The translations under genes and the position numbers were made by a program. A DNA stretch of 5,210 nucleotides from Pseudomonadota bacterium (lineage in GTDB: Bacteria; Pseudomonadota; Gammaproteobacteria; Xanthomonadales; Rhodanobacteraceae), in NCBI GenBank assembly GCA_021783385.1, contig JAJXTX010000096.1:3723-8932 (forward strand). Reading direction: 5' to 3'. The notes below the pieces were generated by a model. The model was given only the letters and a program-made list of their open reading frames with translations, was not told where the DNA came from and ran no database searches. This document shows, piece by piece, positions 1 through 5,210 of the stretch; the stretch's first letter is position 1, and each line of letters starts with the position of its first letter.

Positions 1-27
1 CCGCCGGAGCGCAGCGGGTGCCTGCAC

Positions 28-62
28 AAAAAGGCCCGCGGTTGGCACCGCGGGCCTTTTTT
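28..62. terminator. Bidirectional rho-independent terminator
   Basis: A perfect inverted repeat has arms at 28-41 (AAAAAGGCCCGCGG) and 48-61, with a 6-base loop (TTGGCA) whose outer T and A can also pair. The T-run at 57-62 provides the U-tract on the plus strand, and the A-run at 28-32 provides one on the minus strand. On the minus strand it lies about 20 bases past the stop codon of the lipoprotein gene, so it should end that transcript. On the plus strand it could end a convergent gene lying left of the window; positions 1-27 are too short to show which. Confidence 0.9.
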
Positions 63-80
63 GTCAGATGGTGGAACGGA

Positions 81-572
81 TCACTGATGCGACGGATCGT
101 AGGCGCCGCCGCTGGCGTCCTTGCCCTGCATCGGCTCGTCCATCTTCATCGGCGCGTGGTGGTCTTCCAGCGCGCGCGCCTTGGTCTCGACCGGATTGAT
201 TTCCTTCAGCGTGCCGCCGTCGTCGTAGTAGGCCTTGAAGCCGTAGTCGAGCTGCATGCGCGCCAGATACTGCAGGTGCGTCTTGCGGATCTTCGACTCG
301 TCGCTGCGCAGCAGCAGCACGGTTTTCGGCAAGCGCCCCTGATCGCGCAGGTAGGCGAAGTGGCTGCCGGTGTCGACAGCCGACAGCAGCGCGCCGTCGA
401 CGAGGAACTGGCCGTCCTTGTACGCCTCGATCACCACGCCGAACTGGCCCTTCACCGAGGCCGGGGTGATGTTGTCCTTGGTGCCGCCGAAGTGGCAGCC
501 GGCCAGCAGCAGCAGGCTGCCGAGCATGATCGCGGTGGCGGTTCGGTTCAGCAGCGTCGAAAAACGGATCAT
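81..572 (-). CDS. Uncharacterised lipoprotein, possible ExbD/TolR-like periplasmic domain
   Basis: A 163-residue secreted lipoprotein of unknown function. Residues 1-25 form a type II signal peptide (basic start, hydrophobic core around residues 13-23) with lipobox L23-A24-G25-C26. Residue +2 is His, not Asp, so by the E. coli rule the protein would go to the outer membrane. An AGGAG ribosome binding site lies 6 bases before the ATG. Residues about 43-118 alternate as strand, helix, strand, helix, strand: a VVIEAYKDGQFLVDG hairpin, a helix, TVLLLRSDES, the amphipathic HLQYLARMQLDYGF, then KAYYDD. This order and the 'lRsD' spacing resemble the periplasmic domain of ExbD/TolR. That is my inference; the transmembrane helix of ExbD is replaced here by a lipid anchor. 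The tail from about residue 128 is polar, rich in His, Met and acidic residues, and probably disordered. It is last in a leftward run behind apbC and dcd and ends at a hairpin terminator. Gene reality is secure; function is unknown. Confidence 0.88.
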   Translation of the reverse strand: MIRFSTLLNRTATAIMLGSLLLLAGCHFGGTKDNITPASVKGQFGVVIEAYKDGQFLVDGALLSAVDTGSHFAYLRDQGRLPKTVLLLRSDESKIRKTHLQYLARMQLDYGFKAYYDDGGTLKEINPVETKARALEDHHAPMKMDEPMQGKDASGGAYDPSHQ

Positions 573-608
573 GCGGGTCTCCTGGCGATCAAGCGGTTCA
601 GTGCGGGA

Positions 609-614
609 AGTGTA
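609..614 (-). promoter_or_regulatory. Possible -10 box for the lipoprotein gene
   Basis: On the minus strand the hexamer TACACT matches TATAAT at 4 of 6 positions and lies 36 bases before the lipoprotein ATG. No good -35 box lies 16-18 bases upstream, where the sequence is GC-rich (GCTGCC at 17-bp spacing). It is a weak candidate; the gene could instead be read through from dcd. Confidence 0.25.
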
Positions 615-616
615 AC

Positions 617-655
617 GCCGGCCGGGGTGCCGGCAGCAGCGCGGCGCGCGCGCCG
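617..655. repeat. GC-rich inverted repeats between dcd and the lipoprotein gene
   Basis: The 116-base gap between the two genes holds two dyads: GCCGGC at 617-622 repeated at 629-634 (6-base loop), and the 14-base palindrome CGGCGCGCGCGCCG at 642-655. Neither is followed by a T-run on the minus strand, so they are not classical intrinsic terminators. They could protect the dcd mRNA 3' end or slow polymerase. Chance is a real alternative at this GC content. Confidence 0.4.
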
Positions 656-688
656 TTCAGGCGCATCCGCGCGGACGCTGCGGTTCGC

Positions 689-1255
689 TCAGGTGCGCGG
701 CAGCGTCACGCCCTGCTGGCCCTGGTACTTGCCGCCACGATCCTTGTAGCTGGTTTCGCATTCCTCGTCGGATTCGAGGAACAGCATCTGCGCCACGCCC
801 TCGTTGGCGTAGATCTTGGCCGGCAGCGGCGTGGTGTTGGAAAACTCCAGCGTCACGTGGCCTTCCCACTCCGGCTCCAGCGGCGTCACGTTGACGATGA
901 TGCCGCAGCGCGCGTAGGTGCTCTTGCCCAGGCAGATGGTGAGCACCTGGCGCGGGATGCGGAAGTACTCCACCGTGCGCGCCAGCGCGAACGAGTTGGG
1001 CGGGATGATGCACACATCCGCCTCGACGTCGACGAAGCTGGACGGATCGAACGCCTTCGGATCGACGATGGTGGAGTTGATGTTGGTGAAGATCTTGAAC
1101 TCGCGCGCGCAACGCACGTCGTAGCCGTAGCTGGAGGTGCCGTAGGACACCAGCTTCTGGCCGTCACGCAGCTTGACCTGACCGGCCTCGAACGGCTCGA
1201 TCATGCCGTGGCTTTCGGCCATGCGGCGGATCCACCTGTCGGATTTGATGCTCAC
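689..1255 (-). CDS. dcd: dCTP deaminase (dUTP-forming)
   Basis: Deaminates dCTP to dUTP plus ammonia in the cytosol, feeding dUTPase and thymidylate synthase for dTMP synthesis. The protein has 188 residues, close to the family's usual 190 or so. Family landmarks are present in order: SSYGYDVR near residue 41, GKSTYAR at 110-116 carrying the conserved Ser112 and Arg116, the LEFSN block with Glu137 at the position of the catalytic general base, and the C-terminal KYQGQQG segment (176-182) that closes over the nucleotide. I read it as the monofunctional proteobacterial Dcd rather than the bifunctional archaeal type, by resemblance only. The start is GTG: the true N-terminus ([14 protein letters not shown]) follows a GGGAG ribosome binding site, whereas the frame stays open upstream only into apbC, where it is not real. 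It lies 94 bases behind apbC on the same strand and may be co-transcribed with it. Confidence 0.97.
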   Translation of the reverse strand: MSIKSDRWIRRMAESHGMIEPFEAGQVKLRDGQKLVSYGTSSYGYDVRCAREFKIFTNINSTIVDPKAFDPSSFVDVEADVCIIPPNSFALARTVEYFRIPRQVLTICLGKSTYARCGIIVNVTPLEPEWEGHVTLEFSNTTPLPAKIYANEGVAQMLFLESDEECETSYKDRGGKYQGQQGVTLPRT

Positions 1256-1260
1256 GCGTG

Positions 1261-1265
1261 CTCCC
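1261..1265 (-). promoter_or_regulatory. Ribosome binding site fixing the dcd GTG start
   Basis: On the minus strand GGGAG lies 5 bases before the GTG at 1255-1253. The next in-frame ATG (the M of RRMAESHG) would remove the conserved SIKSDRWI start of the family, so GTG is the supported initiator. Confidence 0.75.
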
Positions 1266-1314
1266 GTCTCGATATCAGGACGCCGCCGCTGCACCGGCCG
1301 CGCCAAAGATGCGC

Positions 1315-1323
1315 AAAGTAGCA
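1315..1323 (-). promoter_or_regulatory. Possible extended -10 promoter for dcd
   Basis: On the minus strand TGCTACTTT fits the extended -10 form TGnTAnnnT. It would start transcription near 1308, giving a leader of about 50 bases before the dcd GTG. No clear -35 box is seen. If real, dcd would have its own promoter in addition to read-through from apbC. The hexamer matches the consensus at only 3 of 6 positions, so support is modest. Confidence 0.33.
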
Positions 1324-1349
1324 CGACGCTGCCGGCGTGCCGGTCGCTC

Positions 1350-2444
1350 TCATACTGCCGGCGCGCCCTGCACCACGATCTTGCCCAGCCCCAGCGACTT
1401 GTTGCGCGGCTGCCGCGACAGGCGGCCGGCGGTGTTGCGGGCGATCTCGCGATAGCGTGCGGCGAGTTCGGACTCGGGTATCGCCACCACCGTCGGCCTG
1501 CCGCTGTCGGCCTGCTCGCGGATGCGGATGTCCAGCGGCAGCGAGCCCAGGTAGGGCACCGTGTACTGCGCAGCCATGCGCGCGCCGCCACCTTCGCCGA
1601 AGATGTGCTCCTCGTGGCCGCAGTTCGAGCACACGTGGGTGGCCATGTTCTCCACGATGCCCAGCACCGGCACGTCAACCTTCTCGAACATCTTCAGCGC
1701 CTTGCGCGCATCCAGCAGGGCGATGTCCTGCGGCGTGGTGACGATCACCGCACCGGCCACCGGCACCTTCTGCGACAGCGTCAGCTGGATGTCGCCGGTG
1801 CCGGGCGGCAGGTCGACAACCAGGTAGTCGAGCTGCTCCCACAGCGTGTCGTTGAGCAGCTGCATCATCGCCTGGGTCACCATCGGGCCGCGCCAGATCA
1901 TCGGCGTGTCCTCCTCGACCAGGAATCCGATCGACATCACCGCCAGCCCGTGCGCCTGCATCGGGGTGATGCGCTTGCCGTCCGGCGATTCCGGCCGGCC
2001 GCCGACGCCGAGCATGCGCGGCTGGCTGGGGCCGTAGATGTCGGCATCCAGCACGCCGACCCTGGCGCCCTCGGCCTGCAGCGCCAGCGCCAGGTTGGCC
2101 GATACGGTGGACTTGCCCACGCCGCCCTTGCCGGACGCCACCACGATGATGTTCTTCACGTTCGGCAGCGGCGCCAGCGTGCCCTGCACCTTGTGCACGT
2201 GGATGCGGCTGCTGATCGAGACGGCTGCCGAGGCGATCGCCGGGTCCGCCTCCAGCGCCTGACGCACCTGCATGGCGAGACCGTCGATCGCGCCGGCCGC
2301 CGGATAGCCGAGCTGCAGATCCACCGACACCCGCGCGCCGTCCACGCCGATCGCGCGCACCGCCTCGGCCAGCGGCGCGCCGGTGTGGGGGTCGATCAAC
2401 GCGCCTAGCAGCTGGCGGATCAGGGCTTCGTTCGCCTGGCTCAT
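1350..2444 (-). CDS. apbC: Iron-sulfur cluster carrier protein, Mrp/ApbC family P-loop ATPase
   Basis: A cytosolic ATPase of the Mrp/NBP35 family that binds a labile Fe-S cluster, bridged between two subunits, and passes it to apo-proteins. The protein has 364 residues, close to E. coli Mrp. Residues 1 to about 80 form the MIP18 (DUF59) domain. The NTPase domain starts near 95 with the deviant Walker [10 protein letters not shown] (105-113, with the intermonomer Lys106), then [10 protein letters not shown] from 133 and DLPPGTGD (211-218). The cluster-binding pair is C272-x-x-C275 in VCSNCGH. The ATG at 2444 is preferred because the best promoter (2475-2483) lies inside the longer open frame, so the upstream ATGs would not be transcribed. 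The ribosome binding site is weak, with only GAG about 7 bases upstream. Divergent to DUF2147 and metG; mrp-metG proximity is well known in gammaproteobacteria. The gene is also called mrp. Confidence 0.97.
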   Translation of the reverse strand: MSQANEALIRQLLGALIDPHTGAPLAEAVRAIGVDGARVSVDLQLGYPAAGAIDGLAMQVRQALEADPAIASAAVSISSRIHVHKVQGTLAPLPNVKNIIVVASGKGGVGKSTVSANLALALQAEGARVGVLDADIYGPSQPRMLGVGGRPESPDGKRITPMQAHGLAVMSIGFLVEEDTPMIWRGPMVTQAMMQLLNDTLWEQLDYLVVDLPPGTGDIQLTLSQKVPVAGAVIVTTPQDIALLDARKALKMFEKVDVPVLGIVENMATHVCSNCGHEEHIFGEGGGARMAAQYTVPYLGSLPLDIRIREQADSGRPTVVAIPESELAARYREIARNTAGRLSRQPRNKSLGLGKIVVQGAPAV

Positions 2445-2638
2445 GGGGGCTCGCACAGTCAGTGGGGACTGCGCATTATGCCAGCGCACCGCCGCGCGCG
2501 GCCTGAAGCACATCAGCGCGGATGGCGCGATGGCGGCGCTCGCAGCCACCCCATGCATGCTTGGCGCAATGCAGCTTGACGCCTGTGCCGATCGTCGCCA
2601 GTCTCGGCATCCATACGCTTTCGTACGGGAGGATCACC
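2445..2638. other. Divergent intergenic region between apbC and the DUF2147 gene
   Basis: These 194 bases hold the apbC promoter and should also hold that of the DUF2147 gene. On the plus strand the only -35-like hexamer is TTGACG (2576-2581), but at 17-bp spacing the -10 position reads CAGTCT, which is poor, so I do not call that promoter. An 8-base palindrome CATGCATG lies at 2552-2559, flanked by imperfect GCCA and TGGC; it could be an operator, without further support. No small gene with a convincing ribosome binding site is seen here. Confidence 0.6.
2475..2483 (-). promoter_or_regulatory. Extended -10 promoter of apbC
   Basis: On the minus strand TGGCATAAT gives an extended -10 (TGn plus CATAAT, 5 of 6 to TATAAT). 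The start of transcription would be near 2468, leaving a leader of about 24 bases before the apbC ATG. No good -35 box is present at 17-bp spacing, as is common with extended -10 promoters. Confidence 0.6.
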
Positions 2639-3103
2639 ATGAAGCACCTGTTCCGCCTCACCCTCGCCACCGGCCTGCTGCTGGCCGCCGGCACCGCCAT
2701 CGCCGCCAACGACACCCCGGTGGGCACCTGGAAAACCATCGACGACGCCACCCACCAGGCCAAGTCGATCGTGCAGATCACCGACAGCAACGGCCAGCTG
2801 CAGGCCAGGATCGTGAAGCTGCTGAACCGCACCCCGGAAGCGATCGCGAAGGATGGCGAGCACCCGCTGTGCACCAAATGCGACGGCGAGCGCAAGAATC
2901 AGCCGATCGAGGGCATGACGATCATGTGGGGCGTGACCAAGGATGGCGACGTGTGGGACGGCGGCAAGATCCTCGACCCGAAAAGCGGCAAGGTCTACAA
3001 GGTGAAGCTGACCCTCACCGACGGCGGGCAGAAGCTCGACGTGCACGGCTACATCGGCTTCTCGCTGTTCGGCCGCAGCCAGGTGTGGGAACGCCAGCCG
3101 TAA
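2639..3103 (+). CDS. Secreted DUF2147-family protein
   Basis: A 154-residue periplasmic or secreted protein of the DUF2147 family, whose biochemical role is not known to me. Residues 1-22 form a Sec signal peptide (MKHL, hydrophobic core FRLTLATGLLLAAG) with an AIA-A cleavage site. The mature protein has the family landmarks in order: VGTWKTIDD (28-36), IVQITDSNGQLQARIVKLL (44-62), the pair C78-x-x-C81 in CTKCDG, QPIEGMTIMWG, WDGGKILDPKSGKVYKVKL (106-124), and the closing GYIGFSLFGRSQVWER (137-152). The cysteines might form a disulfide or bind metal; this is inference. The start is chosen from a strong GGGAGG site at 2627-2632, 6 bases before the ATG; the longer frame upstream has no such site and would bury the signal peptide. 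It is a single-gene unit with its own terminator, inserted between divergent apbC and metG. Confidence 0.93.
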   Translation: MKHLFRLTLATGLLLAAGTAIAANDTPVGTWKTIDDATHQAKSIVQITDSNGQLQARIVKLLNRTPEAIAKDGEHPLCTKCDGERKNQPIEGMTIMWGVTKDGDVWDGGKILDPKSGKVYKVKLTLTDGGQKLDVHGYIGFSLFGRSQVWERQP

Positions 3104-3130
3104 GCCCGTCCGCAGCGGTGGTTCACCCCC

Positions 3131-3157
3131 AAAGGCGCGCCGCGAGGCGCGCCTTTT
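3131..3157 (+). terminator. Rho-independent terminator after the DUF2147 gene
   Basis: A perfect 11-bp stem, AAAGGCGCGCC (3131-3141) paired with GGCGCGCCTTT (3146-3156), is closed by a GCGA loop of the stable GNRA class and ends in TTTT. It starts 27 bases past the stop codon and insulates metG from read-through. The short A-run on the left could give weak activity in the other direction. Confidence 0.9.
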
Positions 3158-3190
3158 CAGTGGCGGCCTCTGCGCGCCGAGATACGCACG

Positions 3191-3214
3191 CGGCCATGGA
3201 TTTGGACGGCCATG
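3191..3214. repeat. 8-bp direct repeat CGGCCATG in the metG promoter
   Basis: CGGCCATG occurs at 3191-3198 and 3207-3214, exactly 16 bases apart. The first copy overlaps the expected -35 position and the second ends at the TG of the extended -10. The placement would suit a regulator contacting the promoter, but two short copies can also arise by chance. Confidence 0.4.
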
Positions 3215-3221
3215 CCATAAT
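3213..3221 (+). promoter_or_regulatory. Extended -10 promoter of metG
   Basis: TGCCATAAT is an extended -10 (TGn plus CATAAT) matching the one in front of apbC. Transcription would start near 3228, giving a leader of about 22 bases. The -35 position at 17-bp spacing (GCCATG) is poor. No strong Shine-Dalgarno sequence is visible in the short leader before the metG ATG. Confidence 0.6.
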
Positions 3222-3249
3222 CGAAAGTCATCCGTCCTGATGGTCCGCC

Positions 3250-5210
3250 ATGCCACGCCGCCTGCTCGTCACCCACGCCCTGCCCTATGCCAATGGCCCG
3301 CTGCATCTGGGCCACATGCTGGGCTACATCCAGACCGACATCTGGGTGCGCGCGCAGCGGATGATGGGCAACGAAGTGGTTTTCGTCAGCGCGGACGATG
3401 CGCACGGCACGCCGATCATGCTGGCGGCTGAAAAGGCCGGCATGTCGCCGGAGGCCTTCATCGCCGGCATACGCGCCGGCCACGAGGCCGACTTCACCGA
3501 TTTCCACTTCAGCTTCGACCACTACCACACCACGCATTCCGACGAGAACCGCGAGCTGGCCTCGCTGATCTACACGCGGCTGCGCGACGCGGGCTGCATC
3601 GCCAGGCGCAATATCCAGCAGCTGTACGATCCGGAAAAGGACATGTTCCTGCCGGACCGCTACATCAAGGGCGTGTGCCCGAACTGCGGCACGCCCGACC
3701 AGTACGGCGACAACTGCGAGCACTGCGGCGCCACCTATGCGCCCACCGACCTGATCAATCCGACCTCGGTGATGTCCGGCGCCACCCCGGTGCTGCGCGA
3801 CTCGGAGCACTACTTCTTCGAGCTGTCGAAATTCGAGGGGCTGCTGCGCGACTGGTTCGCAGGCAAGTTCACGCAGGGCGCGCCGGTGGCCAACAGCGGC
3901 GTGGCGGCCAAGCTGCACGAGTGGCTGGACGGCGGCCTGAAGGACTGGGACATCTCGCGCGACGCGCCCTACTTCGGCTTCCCGATACCCGATGCGCCGG
4001 GCAAGTTCTTCTACGTATGGCTGGATGCGCCGGTCGGCTACCTGGCCAGCTTCAAGGCGCTGTGCGACCGCACCGGGCTGCGTTTCGACGATTTCCTCGG
4101 CGCCGACAGCACGGCCGAGATGCACCACTTCATCGGCAAGGACATCATCAACTTCCACGGCCTGTTCTGGCCGGCGATGCTGCACGGCGCGGGCTTGCGC
4201 ACGCCCACCGCGCTGCACGTCAACGGCTACCTGACGGTGAACGGCGCCAAGATGTCGAAGTCGCGCGGCACGTTCATCCAGGCGCGCACCTATCTCGATG
4301 CCGGCATCCACCCGGAGTTCCTGCGTTACTACTTCGCCAGCATGCTCAGCGCCGCGCCGGTGGACGTGGATCTGGACCTGAAGACGTTCGAGGAGCGCGT
4401 CAACTCGCACCTGATCGGCAAGTGGGTGAACATCGCCAGCCGTACCGCCGGCTTCGTGCAGAAGTTCTTTGGCGGCAGGCTGGCCGATCGCTTCGACGCC
4501 GAGGAAGCCGCGCTGTGGCAGACCGTGCTCACCCACTACGACGGCATCGACGGACTCTACGAAGCCGGCGAGTTCGCCGAGGTGACGCGCCGCTTCGTCA
4601 CCATCGCCGACCTGCTCAACGGCTACATCGCCGCCAAGGCGCCGTGGGTCATCGCCAGGGACGAAGCCCGCCGCGACGAGCTGCAGCAGGTATGTACGCT
4701 GGCACTGAGCGGATTCCGCCTGCTCGCCGGCCTGCTCAAACCCGTGCTGCCTGCCACCGCGGCCGCCGCCGAGCAGTTCCTCGCCGCCCCGATCACCCAT
4801 TTCGATGACGCCACGCGTGCGCTGTTCGGCCACACCGTCAACCCATTCGAACCGCTGCTGGCACGGATCGATCCCAAGCTGATCGAGGCGATGGTCGAAG
4901 CGTCGAAGGAATCGCTGGGCGCACCCGCCGCCGCGGCACCCGCCCCCGTCAAGAAGCCGAAGGAAGCCAGCAAACCCATGACCGAGACCACCACCCCGCC
5001 CGCAGCCGCCACGAATACGCCAGCCACCATCGGCATCGACGACTTCGCCAAACTCGACCTGCGCATCGGCAAGGTCACCGCGTGCGAGTTCGTGGAAGGC
5101 TCGGACAAGCTGCTGCGCTTCGCGCTGGACGCCGGCCCGCTGGGCACACGGCAGATCTTCTCCGGCATCCGCGCCGCCTACGCCGAGCCGGAAAAACTCG
5201 TCGGCCGCAA
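3250..5210 (+). CDS. metG: Methionyl-tRNA synthetase, 3' end cut by window edge
   Basis: Charges tRNA-Met with methionine in the cytosol, for both initiation and elongation. The window holds 653 complete codons plus two bases, with no stop. From the N-terminus: the class I Rossmann core with HLGH (19-22, the HIGH signature); the connective-peptide zinc knuckle C143-x2-C146-x9-C156-x2-C159, one four-Cys site as in E. coli; FFYVWLDAP around 253-261; KMSKS at 334-338; the helical anticodon-binding domain around 375-540 with the conserved Asn-x-x-Trp region at KWVN; an Ala/Pro/Lys-rich linker (about 556-593); and the start of the C-terminal tRNA-binding domain ([11 protein letters not shown] from 599) used for dimerisation and tRNA affinity. 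Roughly 45-50 residues should be missing. The start is the ATG at 3250, which begins [16 protein letters not shown] as expected; the ATG at 3240 is in another frame. Divergent from apbC, behind its own promoter. Confidence 0.98.
   Translation, partial: MPRRLLVTHALPYANGPLHLGHMLGYIQTDIWVRAQRMMGNEVVFVSADDAHGTPIMLAAEKAGMSPEAFIAGIRAGHEADFTDFHFSFDHYHTTHSDENRELASLIYTRLRDAGCIARRNIQQLYDPEKDMFLPDRYIKGVCPNCGTPDQYGDNCEHCGATYAPTDLINPTSVMSGATPVLRDSEHYFFELSKFEGLLRDWFAGKFTQGAPVANSGVAAKLHEWLDGGLKDWDISRDAPYFGFPIPDAPGKFFYVWLDAPVGYLASFKALCDRTGLRFDDFLGADSTAEMHHFIGKDIINFHGLFWPAMLHGAGLRTPTALHVNGYLTVNGAKMSKSRGTFIQARTYLDAGIHPEFLRYYFASMLSAAPVDVDLDLKTFEERVNSHLIGKWVNIASRTAGFVQKFFGGRLADRFDAEEAALWQTVLTHYDGIDGLYEAGEFAEVTRRFVTIADLLNGYIAAKAPWVIARDEARRDELQQVCTLALSGFRLLAGLLKPVLPATAAAAEQFLAAPITHFDDATRALFGHTVNPFEPLLARIDPKLIEAMVEASKESLGAPAAAAPAPVKKPKEASKPMTETTTPPAAATNTPATIGIDDFAKLDLRIGKVTACEFVEGSDKLLRFALDAGPLGTRQIFSGIRAAYAEPEKLVGR

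Noticed and set aside
18..749. Plus-strand open frame across the lipoprotein gene
   Set aside because: It runs through the terminator and opposite a gene with a clear signal peptide, lipobox and ribosome binding site; the translation is Arg/Val/Gln-rich without a domain.
1256..1678. N-terminal extension of dcd into apbC (329-residue frame)
   Set aside because: The extra residues are unlike any dCTP deaminase and overlap apbC. A ribosome binding site directly before the GTG at 1255 gives the expected length.
1203..2408. 401-codon open frame on the plus strand, antisense to apbC and dcd
   Set aside because: His/Arg/Ala-rich translation with no domain, lying opposite a full-length Mrp/ApbC. 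It is a codon-bias shadow.
2576..2604. TTGACG with CAGTCT as a promoter for the DUF2147 gene
   Set aside because: The -35 match is fair, but the -10 matches the consensus at only 2 of 6 positions, so it is not listed as a promoter.
3158..3249. T-box, SAM riboswitch or MetJ-type control of metG
   Set aside because: The predicted leader is only about 22 bases, too short for a riboswitch, and no AGACGTCT-like MetJ box is seen.
3157..4833. 558-codon open frame on the minus strand, antisense to metG
   Set aside because: It is a high-GC shadow of metG, with Arg/Val/His/Gly-rich low-quality sequence and no recognisable domain. metG on the other strand has all the synthetase motifs.
4915..5030. Ala/Pro/Lys-rich stretch of metG as a frameshift or foreign insert
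   Set aside because: The frame stays open and leads into the conserved C-terminal tRNA-binding domain. A variable, low-complexity linker at this point is normal for MetRS.

Overview
The window is GC-rich DNA from a bacterial chromosome. Its genes point to a gammaproteobacterium, most likely of the Xanthomonadales (Xanthomonadaceae/Rhodanobacteraceae). The reasons are an Mrp/ApbC gene close to and divergent from metG, an E. coli-type MetRS with one zinc knuckle and a C-terminal tRNA-binding domain, a Dcd ending in the KYQGQxGVTLP form, and high-GC codon use throughout. The assignment comes from family knowledge only and was not tested by a search. I see no mobile elements, phage genes, tRNA/rRNA genes, CRISPR arrays or signs of recent transfer.

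Layout: positions 1-80 hold a perfect hairpin terminator that looks bidirectional. Three genes then run leftward on the minus strand. In transcription order they are apbC/mrp (Fe-S cluster carrier ATPase, 2444 to 1350), dcd (dCTP deaminase, GTG start, 1255 to 689) and an uncharacterised lipoprotein (572 to 81). The lipoprotein's soluble part reads like an ExbD/TolR periplasmic domain. A 194-base divergent intergenic region follows, then on the plus strand a secreted DUF2147-family protein (2639-3103) with its own strong terminator (3131-3157), and then metG (methionyl-tRNA synthetase, 3250 to the window edge, 3' end missing).

How the genes relate: these are mainly housekeeping functions, namely Fe-S cluster delivery, dUTP supply for dTMP synthesis, and charging of initiator and elongator tRNA-Met. 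Two small envelope proteins of unknown function sit among them. apbC and dcd may share a transcript, although an extended -10 sequence upstream of dcd suggests an additional promoter. apbC and metG each have a near-identical extended -10 box (TGnCATAAT) that would give a very short leader of about 20-25 nt. DUF2147 sits between them as an independent unit bounded by its own strong ribosome binding site and terminator.

The region is largely ordinary and I found no convincing new multi-gene system. The items most worth a second look are the ExbD/TolR-like lipoprotein, the DUF2147 gene placed between apbC and metG, the matching promoters, and an 8-bp direct repeat in the metG promoter.
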